DNA of 64,000 bases from Catonia carolina (lineage: Eukaryota > Arthropoda > Insecta > Hemiptera > Achilidae). The stretch covers positions 89,694,541 through 89,758,540 of the forward strand of contig JAQMRL010000008.1 in the NCBI GenBank assembly GCA_035578175.1, given 5' to 3'. Positions 43,326 through 56,093 of the stretch are shown one piece after another (the first letter of the stretch is position 1; every line of letters begins with the position of its first letter). The translations under genes and the position numbers were made by a program. The notes under the pieces were generated by a model, which saw only the letters and a list, made by a program, of their open reading frames with translations, did not search any database and was not told where the DNA came from.

Positions 43326-45290
43326 TAAATAAAAAGATTTTTATAGATACATAAAAAACTAAACATTAATATGAATTCTACTGCTGTGATTCTAACTAGT
43401 AACTTAAATAGCTCAAAAAATTAACTCATGATCAAAGAGTTAAATTCTCTATATGAATTTTCACATTTAAAATGCCTTTTCCAATCATCAACTGAACAAA
43501 AATTTACAATGCCACTCTCACCAAAAATTTTGACCTGCTGCGAACAGGCTTGGCCATGGACAGGCTTGTATCTCAAAATTTTTTTAAATATCTCCTTTTT
43601 AAAAAAATTTCTTATAATTTTTTGTTTACATAACTACAGTATGCAGTAGGAATTGGAGAAACACAGTTAAAATCACATTACACAAGTCAGCTGAAAAATC
43701 TTATGAATATTTTTACTGCAATGACAAGCATCCACAAAAAATTAAAAACATCTACAACTTTTTTACCGTTGTTTAAATAAAGAGTTCTAGAGACTAAGTA
43801 AATAATTTAAATTATAGAAGTTTGGATTATCTAAGGTTGTATATTATTTTTCGTGCGTTTAATAAATTTTGTTACTGCAATAGAAATCTAATAACCCAAA
43901 CTACCTGGTATTTGATGTTAGTACTATCAATTATAAATAAAAAACCATTACTTCAATTAACAGAAAAGGAAACATTAATTTTTTCAATACTTAAATAAAA
44001 ATTAGGCCGTAACAGACAAATTTATCCAGTGGTTCCCAAACATCATTGCCAATGGACCCACTCCAAGCTTTAAAAAATTTTTGAACCTACTTATATTATT
44101 AATGTTTATTAGCTTTTAATTAACAATAAATAAAAGATCTAGTAGTTTTAATACAAGATAGGTGGATCAAATCGTAGCGCATTTACATTCTGTTACATTT
44201 TAACAGAACTGATAAGATTCTTGACCCACTCAAATATTGCCCTTAATTCAGTTTGGGAACCACAGATTGAGTTCAATTAGATGGGAAATCAATGGGTTAT
44301 AGTATATATTTATAATTATCAGCTACATTAAAATTTTAATACTGTAATTAATTAAATAGAGATAATCAGATCTTTCAAATAGATTCATATAAATATTCCA
44401 AAACAATATTATTATATTGTCTAATTGATATTGTCTAAAAAAAAATGTTAAAAGTTTACAAAGTGCACAAGCCTGTGTAAACTATTTAAAACTACTAAAA
44501 TTTCTTCTTCAAAAAGAACAAGACAAGAAATTATAAGTTTATCAGGGTGTACAAAACATTACATACAAGACTATTAGAATAACTGAATGGTTTTAGTACA
44601 CCCTCAACCTGAGTAACCATAAATTAAAAAGGAACATAAGCAATTCTTAACATGTTGAGCTCGACTGCCGCCTTAAGTGTGCAAATCGAGTTCGTTACCA
44701 GGGCTAACTGATGCCTTAAAGTATCTTCTATAGTTCTTATTTAATCGCCAGCAAACTGGCAGTGTTAGTAAATATTCAGGCATTCATAATGATTCTACAT
44801 GCGCTACAGTGAAGGTCGTTTGTAACCTACTGGCAAGAATTTTCGTACGGATTTTAAAAGTGCAGTCAATTGAGATCTCCCAGTGCGGAGCAATTACAGA
44901 GTTATCGCATACAATGACCTATTTGGTTAGTGTGACCAATATTTGATGGAAAAGTTGGTCTGCTATTACGCCCGATATAAAATATATCATTTACAGTGAC
45001 ATTGGTTAAAATCACACATTAATTAAGTGACAACTGTATGAATTTTAATTTATGCCGGTTATCTGTCAGCATGTTACTCACTGTTATGTCTAGTTTTAAC
45101 GTGTTTTTTCCTAATGGCGTTAGTCTCAGCAAGCATTTACAGTAGTTCTGTGTCGGAAGTTTGATTACTATTAGGCCTGTCTTTTCTTTGTGTCTTAAGT
45201 ACAGCACTGATCTACAGTTTTATTATCCTGTTTACTCAAGTTTAGTTCATATCTTTTGTGTAAACCCGCCCGTTGTTAATTTTGTATTTT
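43326..45290. other. Intergenic, no gene supported
   Basis: AT-rich. Short ORFs show no family signature. A GC-richer patch at 44650-44930 may be part of the Tigger relic that follows. Confidence 0.45.
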
Positions 45291-45299
45291 AGACAAACT

Positions 45300-45690
45300 T
45301 AAGTATGGCGTCATCACATAGATGATTTACAGTGATGGAAAAAGTGCATATTATTTGGTGTTTGGAAAACAGTGAAACGAACATATATTTGTGGATATTG
45401 CAAGGAAGTTCAACATTGGACACTCCATAATATCCGCAATTTGGAAGAAAAGGGGAAAAATTCAGAATAGTTTTGTTGAAGATATAGTGAAAGAGGCTTC
45501 GACTTAGTCAAAAAAAAAATGAAGAAGAAGCTCTTTTTTGTGGTTTACTTTGCAACCGGCAAATACCATGACCGTAACAGGACATTTGCTACAAGAAAAG
45601 GCCATCGGTTACAGTGACTATCGCATTAAGTGGCCAGAAAAAGCCAGTCCCTTGGAGGTCACGTCACTATCCAATAACTACTGTATTAAA
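45300..45690 (+). mobile_element. Tigger/jerky-type transposase N-terminal relic
   Basis: On + with frameshifts: VHIIWCLENSETN, IAKEFNIGHSIISAIWKKRG, KIQNSFVEDIVKEAST, a CENP-B/jerky-like HTH. 45600-45690 may carry the right terminal region. Boundaries not resolved. Confidence 0.6.
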
Positions 45691-46108
45691 TTCATTTATT
45701 CCTCGAACGACTCTGTTCCTAGTGACTTATTTTTACCAAGAAAAGGTAAAAATAATACATTTTTATATAAAAATAGTTAAATTATTTAGTCAAAAGTAAT
45801 TTCTGTTACTTCCAGTAGACTACTCACGACCTCTATTCACCGTATTTCTTACAAACTGTGCATTATACAATAATAAATGTATGTACTTTTGTAATCAAGC
45901 AACAAATGAAAAAAAAAATTCTAATAATATCGCACTATATTTAGCTGGTGAATAAATGATCATATAAGTAAAATTGTTTGCATGGCCGACTGATGCCTCA
46001 AGGCCCCTCACTGCAATGGCGCGTCAGCATAGCAGCACATCCATTTCAGCCTCCGAGCTCAATTTGTTAATCTTAACTGAACGCTATTAATCAAACATAT
46101 TTAATACA

Positions 46109-46310
46109 CGGATAAAACCACACTGCGGCCAACAAAACAGTAGTAAAATGTTTGGAAGTGTTCGGAATCAGCCGATTGGCCACGAAATGCGTGGTGGAGT
46201 AAGAAGCAACGCACAATGGACCGAACCTAATCTCACCATGCATTTCTCACCCACTCGGCTGGTTTCAAACATTTCGCAACTGTTTTGTTGGCTGCAATGT
46301 GGTTTTACCC
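46109..46310. repeat. MITE with about 30-bp TIRs
   Basis: Left GGATAAAACCACACTGCGGC and right (complemented) GGGTAAAACCACATTGCAGC, both continuing CAACAAAACAGT. The ORF at 46148-46369 lies within and across it and is not a gene. Confidence 0.75.
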
Positions 46311-47282
46311 TAATAATAATAAAACACTTAAAACAATTGCACACTATTAAAACAAAAACAACACAGTAATAATATAATAAAAATCATATGATAAATGCAA
46401 AATCATTACAGAATGGTATTTTATACTATAATTTTTTTGATATTCATTTAATGAACAAAAAATGGTTCTAAAAATTACCTTTTAATCAATTGGGATAACA
46501 ACCCACTTATGTAAAAATATAAGATGCATTCTTTTCCTTTTTATATTTTTGTACTTCAAAATGAACACTCGTGATTAAACAATTACGCCTTATTTAATAA
46601 AAAGAATACAAGAACGTTCTGTAGGGATGTATAGTAAATCCTCAATAATCTGAACTAATTGTTCTTTATATCATATTATTAACTATATACAAGTCAAAGC
46701 TTATGTAGATAAATCACAACTCCCCATAAAAATTGTAGGATTTCTCTGTCTTTTACCCGACGTATGCTATTTGAGGGTGGGGTAATTTCTCTGGTTAAAA
46801 TATGGAATGATTTTAAAATTCAGAAGAAAGCAATATGGTGTATGGTGGGGGAAACCCACCTCATATAATGCAGAACTAATATGATTCAGCTTCAGTTGCT
46901 AACAGTTCCCGCACTCAACATTTTTGAAGTGATAATCTATATTAAATAAAATATCTTTATACAGAATTTACAAACATAAAACAAGAAACAGAAATAATTA
47001 CTAAGTTGCTAACCACAACCCTGAATTGTTAAAACAAAAACATATTTATACGAAAATAAATCATCAATATTTAAAAAGTTGTGTTAATCTGCATCTATTT
47101 AAAAAAAAAACCTAAAAAGTTACTTGATCAATGAAACATGTTACAGTTTATTTTTTTTTGTTTAAAAACATTTTAAATTTTTTGTTTAAAAAACAACACA
47201 AATTTTCAATACTGAAGAAAAGTGAGTACTGTTAGGTAAATGTTATGACACACTTATTGAAATAAATGCAGTGCATTAACTG
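46311..47282. other. Intergenic AT-rich sequence, no gene
   Basis: Nothing recognised beyond A/T runs. Confidence 0.5.
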
Positions 47283-47590
47283 ACCCACCGGGTTGATCTA
47301 GAAGTAAAGACATCGCCACAAGTCTGCTGTTTAACAGCTGATTTTCGGATACGATGGTTCCTGGTTCAAATCCTAGTAAAGGTCATTACTTTTATATGGA
47401 CTTAACTAGGCAATGGTGACTGGTGTACTTTTATGGTTGGGATTCCATTAACTGTACTCTCAGGAAAGGTCGGCCTGGGTCTGTACAAGACTACACCTCA
47501 TTTACATGACATATATATTATCCTCATCTGATTGGGTCATTGCTTATTGTTCTGAATTGAACAAATTACAACGTACACATATTAAGGATA
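47283..47590 (+). repeat. tRNA-derived SINE family A, diverged copy
   Basis: GACCCACCGGGTTGATCTAG head, GGTTCAAATCC B box, tail ACAACGTACACATATTAAGG. More diverged than the copies at 7836 and 28541. Confidence 0.8.
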
Positions 47591-47689
47591 AATACATAAA
47601 CAAATAATACTATTATAACAAAAAAATTAACACGTAATTTACATCTCCTGTAATGCTAATGTATTCTCCTGTAATGCTTTTGAGAATCT

Positions 47690-47880
47690 CCTGAATACAA
47701 TTCAAACAACACTTTGATTGGTTCTGAATACATTACTAAAGTTCCCACTCAAGCATGGAATATTTTCATACATTACAAAAAATCATTTCATCCTCCATTG
47801 TATATGGTTACACCCCAACGTCGTCGCTAATGGCCGTTGCAGTAGATGTGACGTTAAATAAATAAATTTAAAAAAAAAGT
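47690..47880 (+). repeat. SINE relic with family C tail
   Basis: TTCATACATTACAAAAAATC resembles the SINE D body. GTCGTCGCTAATGG and GTGACGTTAAATAAATAAA resemble the SINE C tail, followed by an A run. Confidence 0.6.
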
Positions 47881-49318
47881 TCAAATTGTCAAGGTATTAC
47901 TGTACATATAATTACACCCTACTATTTATAATCCATTATAAACTGTATTATCAACTTTTATTACTTTTCAACTCAATAAGAAAGGCAACGATAAACTACC
48001 TCACTCCACGTTTAACTTAGTAAAACCTCGAGGTTCAAACAAAAACAAGAAACTATATTAGACACACTTTATGAGTTTTTTAAAAATAAATATATCTACT
48101 TTTGAAAGGAGAAACATGACAAACACACTATAGGTGATAAACAAACTGTATCTATTTAAATTCTATAAATCTGAACACAATAATCATTAAAAATTACACA
48201 TTCAAGTACCAAAACAATTTTCTATATTCTTTACTAGTTCATTTTAAAACATTTCATTCTATTTAAAATTCGTTGTTACCATTTAATTATCTAATTTAAA
48301 TTGTTTTGTAAATCAGCATGAAGTAATAAAACTTTTACGACTCGGAATTTTACAACTGTTCTGTTCTAGTAAATCTCTTATATTCTTATTCTAAATATAA
48401 ATTTATGAGTTATAATTTTTTTAAAATAGTTTATTACTTTTACAGTTAATACAAATAATGTCTACTTTAATACAATACACAAAATTTACTTATAACAATT
48501 CTTTTATTAGTTTTATTATTGGAAAACGATGATTACAATGTGGAGATTCATTTTATTTTAAGTTTTTTTTTACATAAATTTCATTCAGTCTTTCAGTCAT
48601 CTTGGTATTATTACATATTTTAAGAGTCAATATAATACCACAAAAATTCAATAATTTCTCGTCAAAATTACATTCTAATATTAAATAATTTTTAATTTTC
48701 TATTCATTTGAAAAAGTTGATTCCAAAAGTTACATAAAAAAGTAGTAAAAAACAATACTTCTTTCGTCTTAATTTCAAGTCACTTTACTGTCCATTAGCA
48801 ACCACTGTGTTATAGAATAGAGAATTTCCAGTTGTCTAAAATAATGATTGAGAACAGATTTCAAATAACTGAATTGTTTTGTTAATCATGTTATAATACA
48901 ATAATAATAGGGATAAATTAGGTAATAATTCATTAAGAGATAAAATGTTTATCCAGAAAATAAGAAAGCTGAGAAAAGATTGAAAATTACCGCAATATTT
49001 TTTTTTTAAAAATTGAAATTTAATTTTGAATCTTTCTCTTAATGCTAAGTTACAGTATTATATAAAACTGCTTAATTTTTTGCTAAAAATATTTTTCCAA
49101 TCGTTTTTTATTAGGTTTTGTACAACTGGGAGTTTTCTGAACAAAATTTAAAAAACGTTTTACGAACATGAATTTTTATGATACTATAATGATCCCTAAC
49201 CAGCCTTTACATTCTAATACAAAATTTTGAAAATGTAAAACATTATAACTATTTCACAACACAATCACTTTGGTTATTTTCATAAGCTTAATTCTACTAA
49301 ACATCTATATCAATAAAC
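47881..49318. other. Intergenic AT-rich sequence, no gene
   Basis: Very AT-rich with no long ORF. 47985-48045 holds a short piece resembling family B (GATAAACTACCTCACTCC). Confidence 0.5.
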
Positions 49319-49618
49319 GGCCCACAGCCCATTGGTACGGTGGTCAGCGCCATTGGTTACTTATACTAGGAGTCCTGGGTTCAATCCCTGATCAAGTCTG
49401 TTATTACCATTAAAGCGTAAGACAGTTGGATGTAAAAAAAAAATTGGCTACCTCCATAGCATAGTGGTTAACACGCTAGCCTACCACGCGAAGGTCCTGG
49501 GTTTGAATTCCGGCCAGGGTGTGGAAATTTTCACAAGTCAAAACCCACTGTCCTTGATGCAATACTCACCATAGTGGCTAATAACCAAGCAGTTAATTGT
49601 GACTAAATAAATAAATGT
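49319..49618 (+). repeat. Two tRNA-derived SINEs in tandem (family E then family C)
   Basis: 49319-49441: CCCATTGGTACGGTGGTCAG head, GGGTTCAATCCCTG B box, A run. It is followed at 49444 by a SINE C copy (TAGCATAGTGGTTAACACGC; GGGTTTGAATTCCGG; tail CTAAATAAATAAATG). Same orientation. Confidence 0.8.
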
Positions 49619-50022
49619 GTTTTATAAAATCCAATCAACTTTACAAATAAAATTAATTAACAATTGAAAATATTTAGCAATGCATACTTTATTTTTCTCA
49701 CTTTTTAATTTCATTTAAATGTAAAACACGCTATAACTTTTATTATTACTATTTGTATATTATAATTATTATTGTTTATTTTTGTTTTATTTATCGTTTA
49801 TAACTTATACTTAAAGACAGTAACATCACTATAGACCCGAGTCTAAAATACAACTGTAATAATAAGAAAATATTAAAGAAAAATTTTTAACAGTTGTGAA
49901 AGCTAACCAGCAAAATTATGACCCTGAACTAAACTAAGTACCTGAACATTTATGATTACTGTAAAGTGAGAGAGGAGTTTTAACATTCTTTTAGTTTAAG
50001 TGGGATCAACAGCTGTTATAAA

Positions 50023-50195
50023 TTTTTTTTTTTTGTTTTACGTCTGACTATTTTGCAATTTCTGCTAATGCAGACGGTCATAAGTGACTACTATGAATTT
50101 TTATGAACTAAAATTTCTACCCCTAGACTGTAACAAGGAATTCAACCTGGGGTCTTTTACCACATAGTCTAACATGCTAACCACTGATGAGACAG
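50023..50195 (-). repeat. tRNA-derived SINE family D, diverged copy
   Basis: T run then GTTTTACGTCTGACTATTTT, GCTAATGCAGACGG, and on - the B-box-like GGTTGAATTCC. The - strand ORF here is not a gene. Confidence 0.7.
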
Positions 50196-50639
50196 TAGAA
50201 TCTGAACTTGTCAGAACTATAGAGAATGACATATCTCCCCAACTATACATAAGCAAGTTACACAATTTTTTCAGAATAGTTTGGTGATCATACACCAAAA
50301 TAAGCATGTCTGAGTTCAAGATCTGTAACATACCATATACATCTCCCTTTTAAACAGTAGAAAAACATTTATACTAACTTTAATTTATATGAATTTTTGG
50401 AAATCCTTGGAGAAATATCTTATTGATCACCATTATTTGAGTGGCTTCCACCAGTAAAGTTCCAAGTGACAAATTGAAATTTTTTCAGGAGACTATAAAA
50501 GAATTATTGCGATATTAATATCAGATTAATATTGTTTTTAGTAACGTATGTAGTAAATGATCTACTTGTCATTAAATTAAATATGTTACTAAATGTAATA
50601 AGTAAGTTATTTGCCCATAACAGACAGGCGGAGGGTCAT

Positions 50640-51012
50640 ATTTTTTACTCTAAATCTGTTAGTTGCAGGGTTAAAATAAATAGTTCTGTTTCTTATCACA
50701 TGGTCAGCCAATTAAATGACTGAACCATTTAAGAACAGAAGAGGTAGAGGTGTACTGTGACACTAATCAGAGTTATCTCCTCTGAAAGTAATGAATTTCA
50801 TTATACAGCCAGACCCTGTGGTGAATGAAGTGAAGGTGTCATTTGCAGAGTGGAAAATATGTGCTTTTCAGAGGGCCTGGCATGCTGATAAGCATACTTT
50901 TCCATTCAGTGATGAAGGAATGGTAAACCACCTCACTCCTCGTTTTACTTAGTAAAACCTCTAAAGGTTCAAACCAGCTTTTCGGCTGATGACCTAAACA
51001 ACAATAACAAGT
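50640..51012 (+). repeat. Family-B repeat, opposite orientation
   Basis: Runs from about TTAAAATAAATAGTTC to GATGACCTAAACAACAATAA. It has the same constant (CAA)n end as the other copies, here on +, supporting the orientation inferred for the family. Confidence 0.8.
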
Positions 51013-52204
51013 AAGTTATTACCAAAATTAGGAATTTCAAATTGCAATTATAAACTTTTACACTTAAACTTTTATAAACAGTGATTTGCAATGGTTTAAC
51101 AATTTAAAAGGGTGAGCAGATCAACATCAGATGGCGACAGACCAAAGCGTGGCGAAATGGACATCCTTGGACACTTGGAAAGTTACTGCACCATGAGGCC
51201 CGAAACTGGTCGTATTCCACTGTACCTAATGCGGCCAACTTAAAAGATTTCAACATAAAAATAACTTTAACTAGTTAAGGATGTTAATTTGGACGTTTCT
51301 GCAAAAAAAAACCATGATTTTGAAAAATGTGTCACTTAGAATGTTACAGCCGGGAGCCATTCATTTGTTTTCGTAAACACAACTAAAGATTCCAACAAAA
51401 AACCATGAGTGTAAAAATGTTTACAAAAATTTCACATCTGTACCAATCATTTTTAAATTTTGACAGTAATTCAATTATGTTTTTTGGATTGAACGCTATG
51501 TGAACACTAAGGTGACCCAGAAGGAAGAACACATTATCAGCTAGTATAAATTGCTACATAAAGTGTTGTTTTTTATCAAACACTTTACAGGTAGCTATAC
51601 AATGGTTTCACATGATAATTAAAACCTATAATTATATCCAAATCTAGTTAGGAATCAAACCCAGAACCTTTGACGTAGTAATTTAACAATCTAAAAACAC
51701 CGAGATGATTTATTCATTCTTTGTTTTACATTATTAACTAATACATTTATACTAAACATTAATATTATGTTTTTTTTAAATATTACAATTATGTCAATAG
51801 TAACACAGAATTGTGACTCAACATTATGATGATGTATATCTTCAACATATGTTTTTAAACATAAAAATAATTACAATTATCCCATGAATTGTAAAACAAG
51901 AAATTTACAAACTGTTTCATGTAATTCTTAGGCCTAGCACAGACAGTTCATTCTTGGGTGACTACGAATTATTAATTTTGTAAACAGCATATTTAAATAG
52001 GAGAGAACACAAAGGCAATCAAAAATTTCTGGAAATCTAGACAGTGCGGTGTCACATATTATTGAGTAAAGCAATGATCTATCAACTGTCTTGCAATGCA
52101 TTGTATATATTTCAACAAATCTGTGGACTTGAAGGCAATTCATGTCCACACAACACCATGATGTGTGTGTTAGGGGAGAGGTTAGAAATTTCATTTTGTA
52201 TCCA
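51013..52204. other. Intergenic, no gene
   Basis: Contains a tRNA-like SINE relic on - at about 51649-51716 (GGGTTTGATTCCTAAC on -). Other sequence is AT-rich and unassigned. Confidence 0.45.
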
Positions 52205-52263
52205 TTTTTTTTTTTTTTTTGTTTTACGCCCGACTGTTTTGCAATTTCTACTAATGCAGATGG
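52205..52263 (-). repeat. SINE family D 3' tail fragment
   Basis: T run then GTTTTACGCCCGACTGTTTT, GCAATTTCTACTAATGCAGA. Only the 3' about 45 bp plus poly-A is present. Confidence 0.7.
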
Positions 52264-53264
52264 TAATACTTTTCCTATAAAGGTTAATTTTTAGATTGCT
52301 GTATTTGACACAAAACTAGTTATCAATGAAGTAGAAAAATGTGTGACATTGTGTACAAAAAATTTATGCCTGGTTGCAAAATTGCCATTAATGTAATACT
52401 GCTCAACCAACATAGGATCCAACTAAGACTTTTTTACCTAAAAATTACTACCAATCTCTTTTTCTTTGGATTGAACAGTAAGCCAAAGATTCATATAATT
52501 GAGAAAGTTATTCAATTACAAAGACCCTAATAAATATCAAAACTATTCATAGTTTTCTTCAAAAGTAAGACGAATTGCTGTTATGATCATCTACTTTAAA
52601 TTAGCGAATGTACCCAAAGAAAAAATATTTTCTTTGAAGAGTAGTTTGAAATTTCTATGTTTTCCAAAGAACACATAAAATTTCTAACATAGCCTTTCAA
52701 AAAGTCAACAGCTGTGAATGGTAAAGCCCGTATTGTCTTTCGTTTTCTTAGAATTCAGAGGAATAGCACAGAAACGAGTATCAATGAATCTCTTTGCACA
52801 ACTGTAATGAAAATCAACTGTTAAGAGTGATTTTTTTAAATCACTCACATTCTTTGAAAGAAAAAAAATTGAAGTTTATTTCGCAACTTAGCTATCTCCG
52901 CTAGGCCTTACATGAGTACTTAAATAATTACAAAATTTTGTACTACAATTTCACATCTTAAAATAATTTTCATGCACATTTTTTACTACAATTATATTGT
53001 ATTGATATAAATATTAATTAGGTAATTATCAAATTTATTAAAAATTAATTAAAATAACTTTAATGAATAAAGTTTATATAATAAACATTTGAATCCTAAA
53101 AGCTGACCTTCAAAATCTTTAATATCAAAATGTTTCTCTTTCACAAGTTTTGAATTTAAGTACAAACTTGTTTGGTGGATTCTTCTAACAAAATTTGTTA
53201 GAAGAATCCAGCAAACAAGTTAGAAGTTTAATTAACCAACAAGTTTAGAAGAAAATTTAATTTT
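52264..53264. other. Intergenic, no gene; local hairpin
   Basis: A hairpin with arms ATTCTTCTAACAAA and TTTGTTAGAAGAATCC lies at about 53165-53220, just outside the long-arm element. Confidence 0.5.
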
Positions 53265-55614
53265 CTTCTAAAGACCTTACGTAATTGTTGTTAAACACTT
53301 TTGTGTAAGTTCCTCTGAATGTTCTTTCAAAACAATATTTTCATTTTCAAAATCAGTCGTTCTTGAAGCATAATTATTTCATTACTCTGCATTTGATTTC
53401 GCAGGAATCTTGCACTTACAACTTAATAATTTATTTTCTATTTTCTAGTTCACTCAGTGATAACTACAAATCTTTTATAATTCTTTCTCTCTCTGCGATA
53501 CTCTTTGAAAACTAAATAAATTTTTTAATTAATTTTATCCAATCCTAAAGGCTGGTTTTCAAGATCTTCAAACATTTTTTTCTCAGAATTTTAAATTGAA
53601 AGTAGACACTTTTTTGTGGATTCTTATAATAAAACACAAAATAATTGTCTTCTTTAGAAAACCAGTCAATTAAACATTTTGAAAACTAGTGTTTTTTAGG
53701 ACCGGAAAAATTAATTAAAAAAATTATTCAATTTTCAAAGGATACAAAAAAAAAGAAAAAGAATTATAACAAGATTTGCGGTTTTGAATCTAAAGTAGAC
53801 AGTTCTTTTGTAGATTTTTGAAGAACCACCAAACTAGTGTCTACTTTTTAGATTCAAAACTCAAATCTTTCAAATCTTAAAAAGATTTAAAAGAAAAAGA
53901 TCTTTGAAAGATCTTTAAAAGATTTGGAGAGTTCAAGATTTAAATGATTCCAGTTCAAGAAACTTTCTATTTGAGGCAACTATCTATTAATTTGTTTTGC
54001 ACACATAATATTAGGAATAACACTTCCAAGATATTTGTATACCATGAAGGAACAGGGACAAAAAGTCCAGACGAGGTGTGTTCTTTTGTGTGTAACTACT
54101 TGTACTCCGCTCCTCCAGAGTTTACAGAAGTGCGTGTTTATTCAGATAACTGTGGGGTGCAAAATAAGAACCACACATTGAGCAGGGTCTTTTTAACTCT
54201 CACTGACTCCAGTAGGTTTAAAAAAATCGAGCGATACTACCCAATCATCAGAGGGCACGGGTACCTCCCATGTGATAAGAGATTGTTATAACCTCAAGAA
54301 AATCTTGTAAGTTTACAGTGGAGGAAATTAATACACAAGATATACTTATTTTCAACATTGATGGCAGACTTACAACAAAAAAATGCGTTTCGGAAGAAAC
54401 ACGAGGAAAATCAGTTTCTGTGAAACAGAAATTACACTTTGGTATTAGCTCATTAATGCACTTCACCTACGGGAAATCAAAGGGCGTTATTATAGGCAGG
54501 CCTTTCATAGACAGATTGTTTGAGCAGACATACAAACTTGCTCATTGCAATAATCAGCAAATTGAATTCCCAACAACAGTTTGTTATGAATCAGGAAAAG
54601 TGCCAATCAAAGGGAAAAAGTCAAAGGACATTGGAAAACTGTTACCATACATACCCGAAGACAGTAAAGTGTTTTTTGATGAACTTATGCAGTGACCTAC
54701 TAGTGATGACGTGACCAAAGGTGAAGACGAACATGATATTCAATAAATACTAAATTTTTGTATAGATGTAATTTAATCTTATAATGTATTTAACTCCAAA
54801 AAACTTGAATTATTTAACAAACAGTGTAAAATACAGTGTTTTTTTGAAAGAAAATATCTTTTTTCTCTTATACCCTTAGTGTAAACTAAAAACGTTTTAA
54901 GTCTGAATATTTCAAATAAATATAAATACAATATGTTTTAATGATTTGTGCTTTAAATGCATAAGAATAAATTTCTAAACCTGTGCAAATAACACCTAAA
55001 TTTTCTGGTATTTTTATAAACTTCTTCTTAAGGGCTAAACAGTTTTTTGTAATTTTCTGAGAAAAGTGTGCACATGACTTAAAATGTTTTTGTTTACACA
55101 GATTCTTTTATAATCTTGTTTTTCTCTGCAATATCCTTTGAAAATTGAATACATTTCTGAATAGGACAATATTTTTTTCCAATCCTAAGCACTAGTTTTC
55201 AAAATATTAATCAAAAACTTAATATTAAGACAATAATTAATATTAACACTTAATATTAATATTAAGTAAACACTTGTTTTTAGGATTAGAAAAAATAATA
55301 AGTGATTTAAATTAAAAAATATATCCAATTTTCAACGAATATTGGAAAGAAACAAAGAATTATAAAAGATCTACAGTTATCACTGAGCAAAGTAGAAAAT
55401 AAGTTATCAACTTGTAATAATTACAAGCAATATTAAATTATTCAATATTGCTGATGCTGCTGAGCAATCTAGAAAAATCAAGTGCAGAGAAATGAAATAA
55501 TTGAGACATATGCTTAGAGAACAACAGATCTTGAAAACGAAAATGCTGTTTTTAAATAAGTCAGAGAAACTTACACAAAAGTATTAAGCAATAATAACGT
55601 AAGGTCTGTAGAAG
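53265..55614 (+). mobile_element. Long-arm inverted-repeat element with coding core
   Basis: The left arm about 53265-53785 is inverted relative to about 55070-55614. Matching blocks in order: CTTCTA-AGACCTTACGT, CTTTTGTGTAAGTT, ATTATTTCATT, TTATTTTCTA, CTCAGTGATAACT, CTTTTATAATTCTTT, GTTGAAAA, TTTTGAAAACTAGTG, ATTCAATTTTCAAAGGATA. Each arm also folds on itself. The core carries the two coding fragments at 53944-54695. Exact ends and target duplication were not resolved. Confidence 0.75.
53944..54695 (+). pseudogene. Transposon-type ORF in two frames (DNCG-QNKN domain)
   Basis: Part 1 (53944-54291) has TFYLRQLSINLFCTHNI, SDNCGVQNKN and IIRGHGYLPCDKR. Part 2 (from about 54292, another frame, to stop at 54695) has TSRKSCKFTVEEINTQDILI, GKVPIKGKKSKDIGKLLPYI and PEDSKVFFDELMQ. 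Together they follow the order of a family of multicopy insect proteins with a D-x-CG-x-QN-(K/R)-N motif, which I believe is the DUF7869-type domain. The frame break after DKRLL makes it a pseudogene. Its N-terminal half is missing or was never present. Function unknown; a role in transposition is inferred from the flanking long inverted repeats. Confidence 0.65.
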
Positions 55615-55934
55615 ACTATTTACAACAAGGATATTGCAGAGAGAATGAAATTATAATAGTAAATATTATGTAAATCACTATAAAAATTAAAATTTCAAAA
55701 AATAATTTTAAATTTTCAAATTAATACTGATACAGATCTTTCAATTATTATTCTTTTTAATAATTTAAAATGTTTAAAAATATAATAATATATTATATTA
55801 ATATTCTTAATACGCAAATAAAAATAAAGCAAAATAAGCGTGAATAAAAAATAAATTAACTCTATAATAATAAATATAGTATCACCCTATTAATATACTT
55901 TGTATAATAAATTAATATCTAAAATTAAAATTTA
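55615..55934. other. AT-rich sequence past the Mob3 3' end
   Basis: Lies between the long-arm element and the Mob3 stop. It probably holds the Mob3 3' UTR on the - strand; no clear signal beyond the AATAAA at the stop. Confidence 0.4.
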
Positions 55935-56093
55935 TTACTTTGTTGTATCATGCGATGAAACAGCTGGAGGTGAATGATCACGACAAATGTGTGCCGTCAT
56001 TTCCTTTAATGGTTCTAATTCTTTTGGATTAATCAAATCGAACTCACGTACGAAATAGTAAAAATGTTTATAACATGTATTTACGTGCGGCTC
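55935..56093 (-). CDS. Mob3: Mob3 terminal exon
   Basis: Acceptor TTTTACAG precedes 56093. Codes [20 protein letters not shown] and onward to [20 protein letters not shown], with a short Ser/Thr-rich tail and TAA. An AATAAA overlaps the region right after the stop on the - strand, so the 3' UTR may be very short, though this is not proven. Confidence 0.94.
   Translation of the reverse strand, partial: EPHVNTCYKHFYYFVREFDLINPKELEPLKEMTAHICRDHSPPAVSSHDTTK

Noticed and set aside
46148..46369. 73-codon ORF
   Set aside because: Lies largely within a TIR-bounded MITE and has no homology.
53140..53830. CRISPR-like short repeats
   Set aside because: Repeats are inverted and irregularly spaced, in a eukaryotic context; they belong to the long-arm element and adjoining hairpins.
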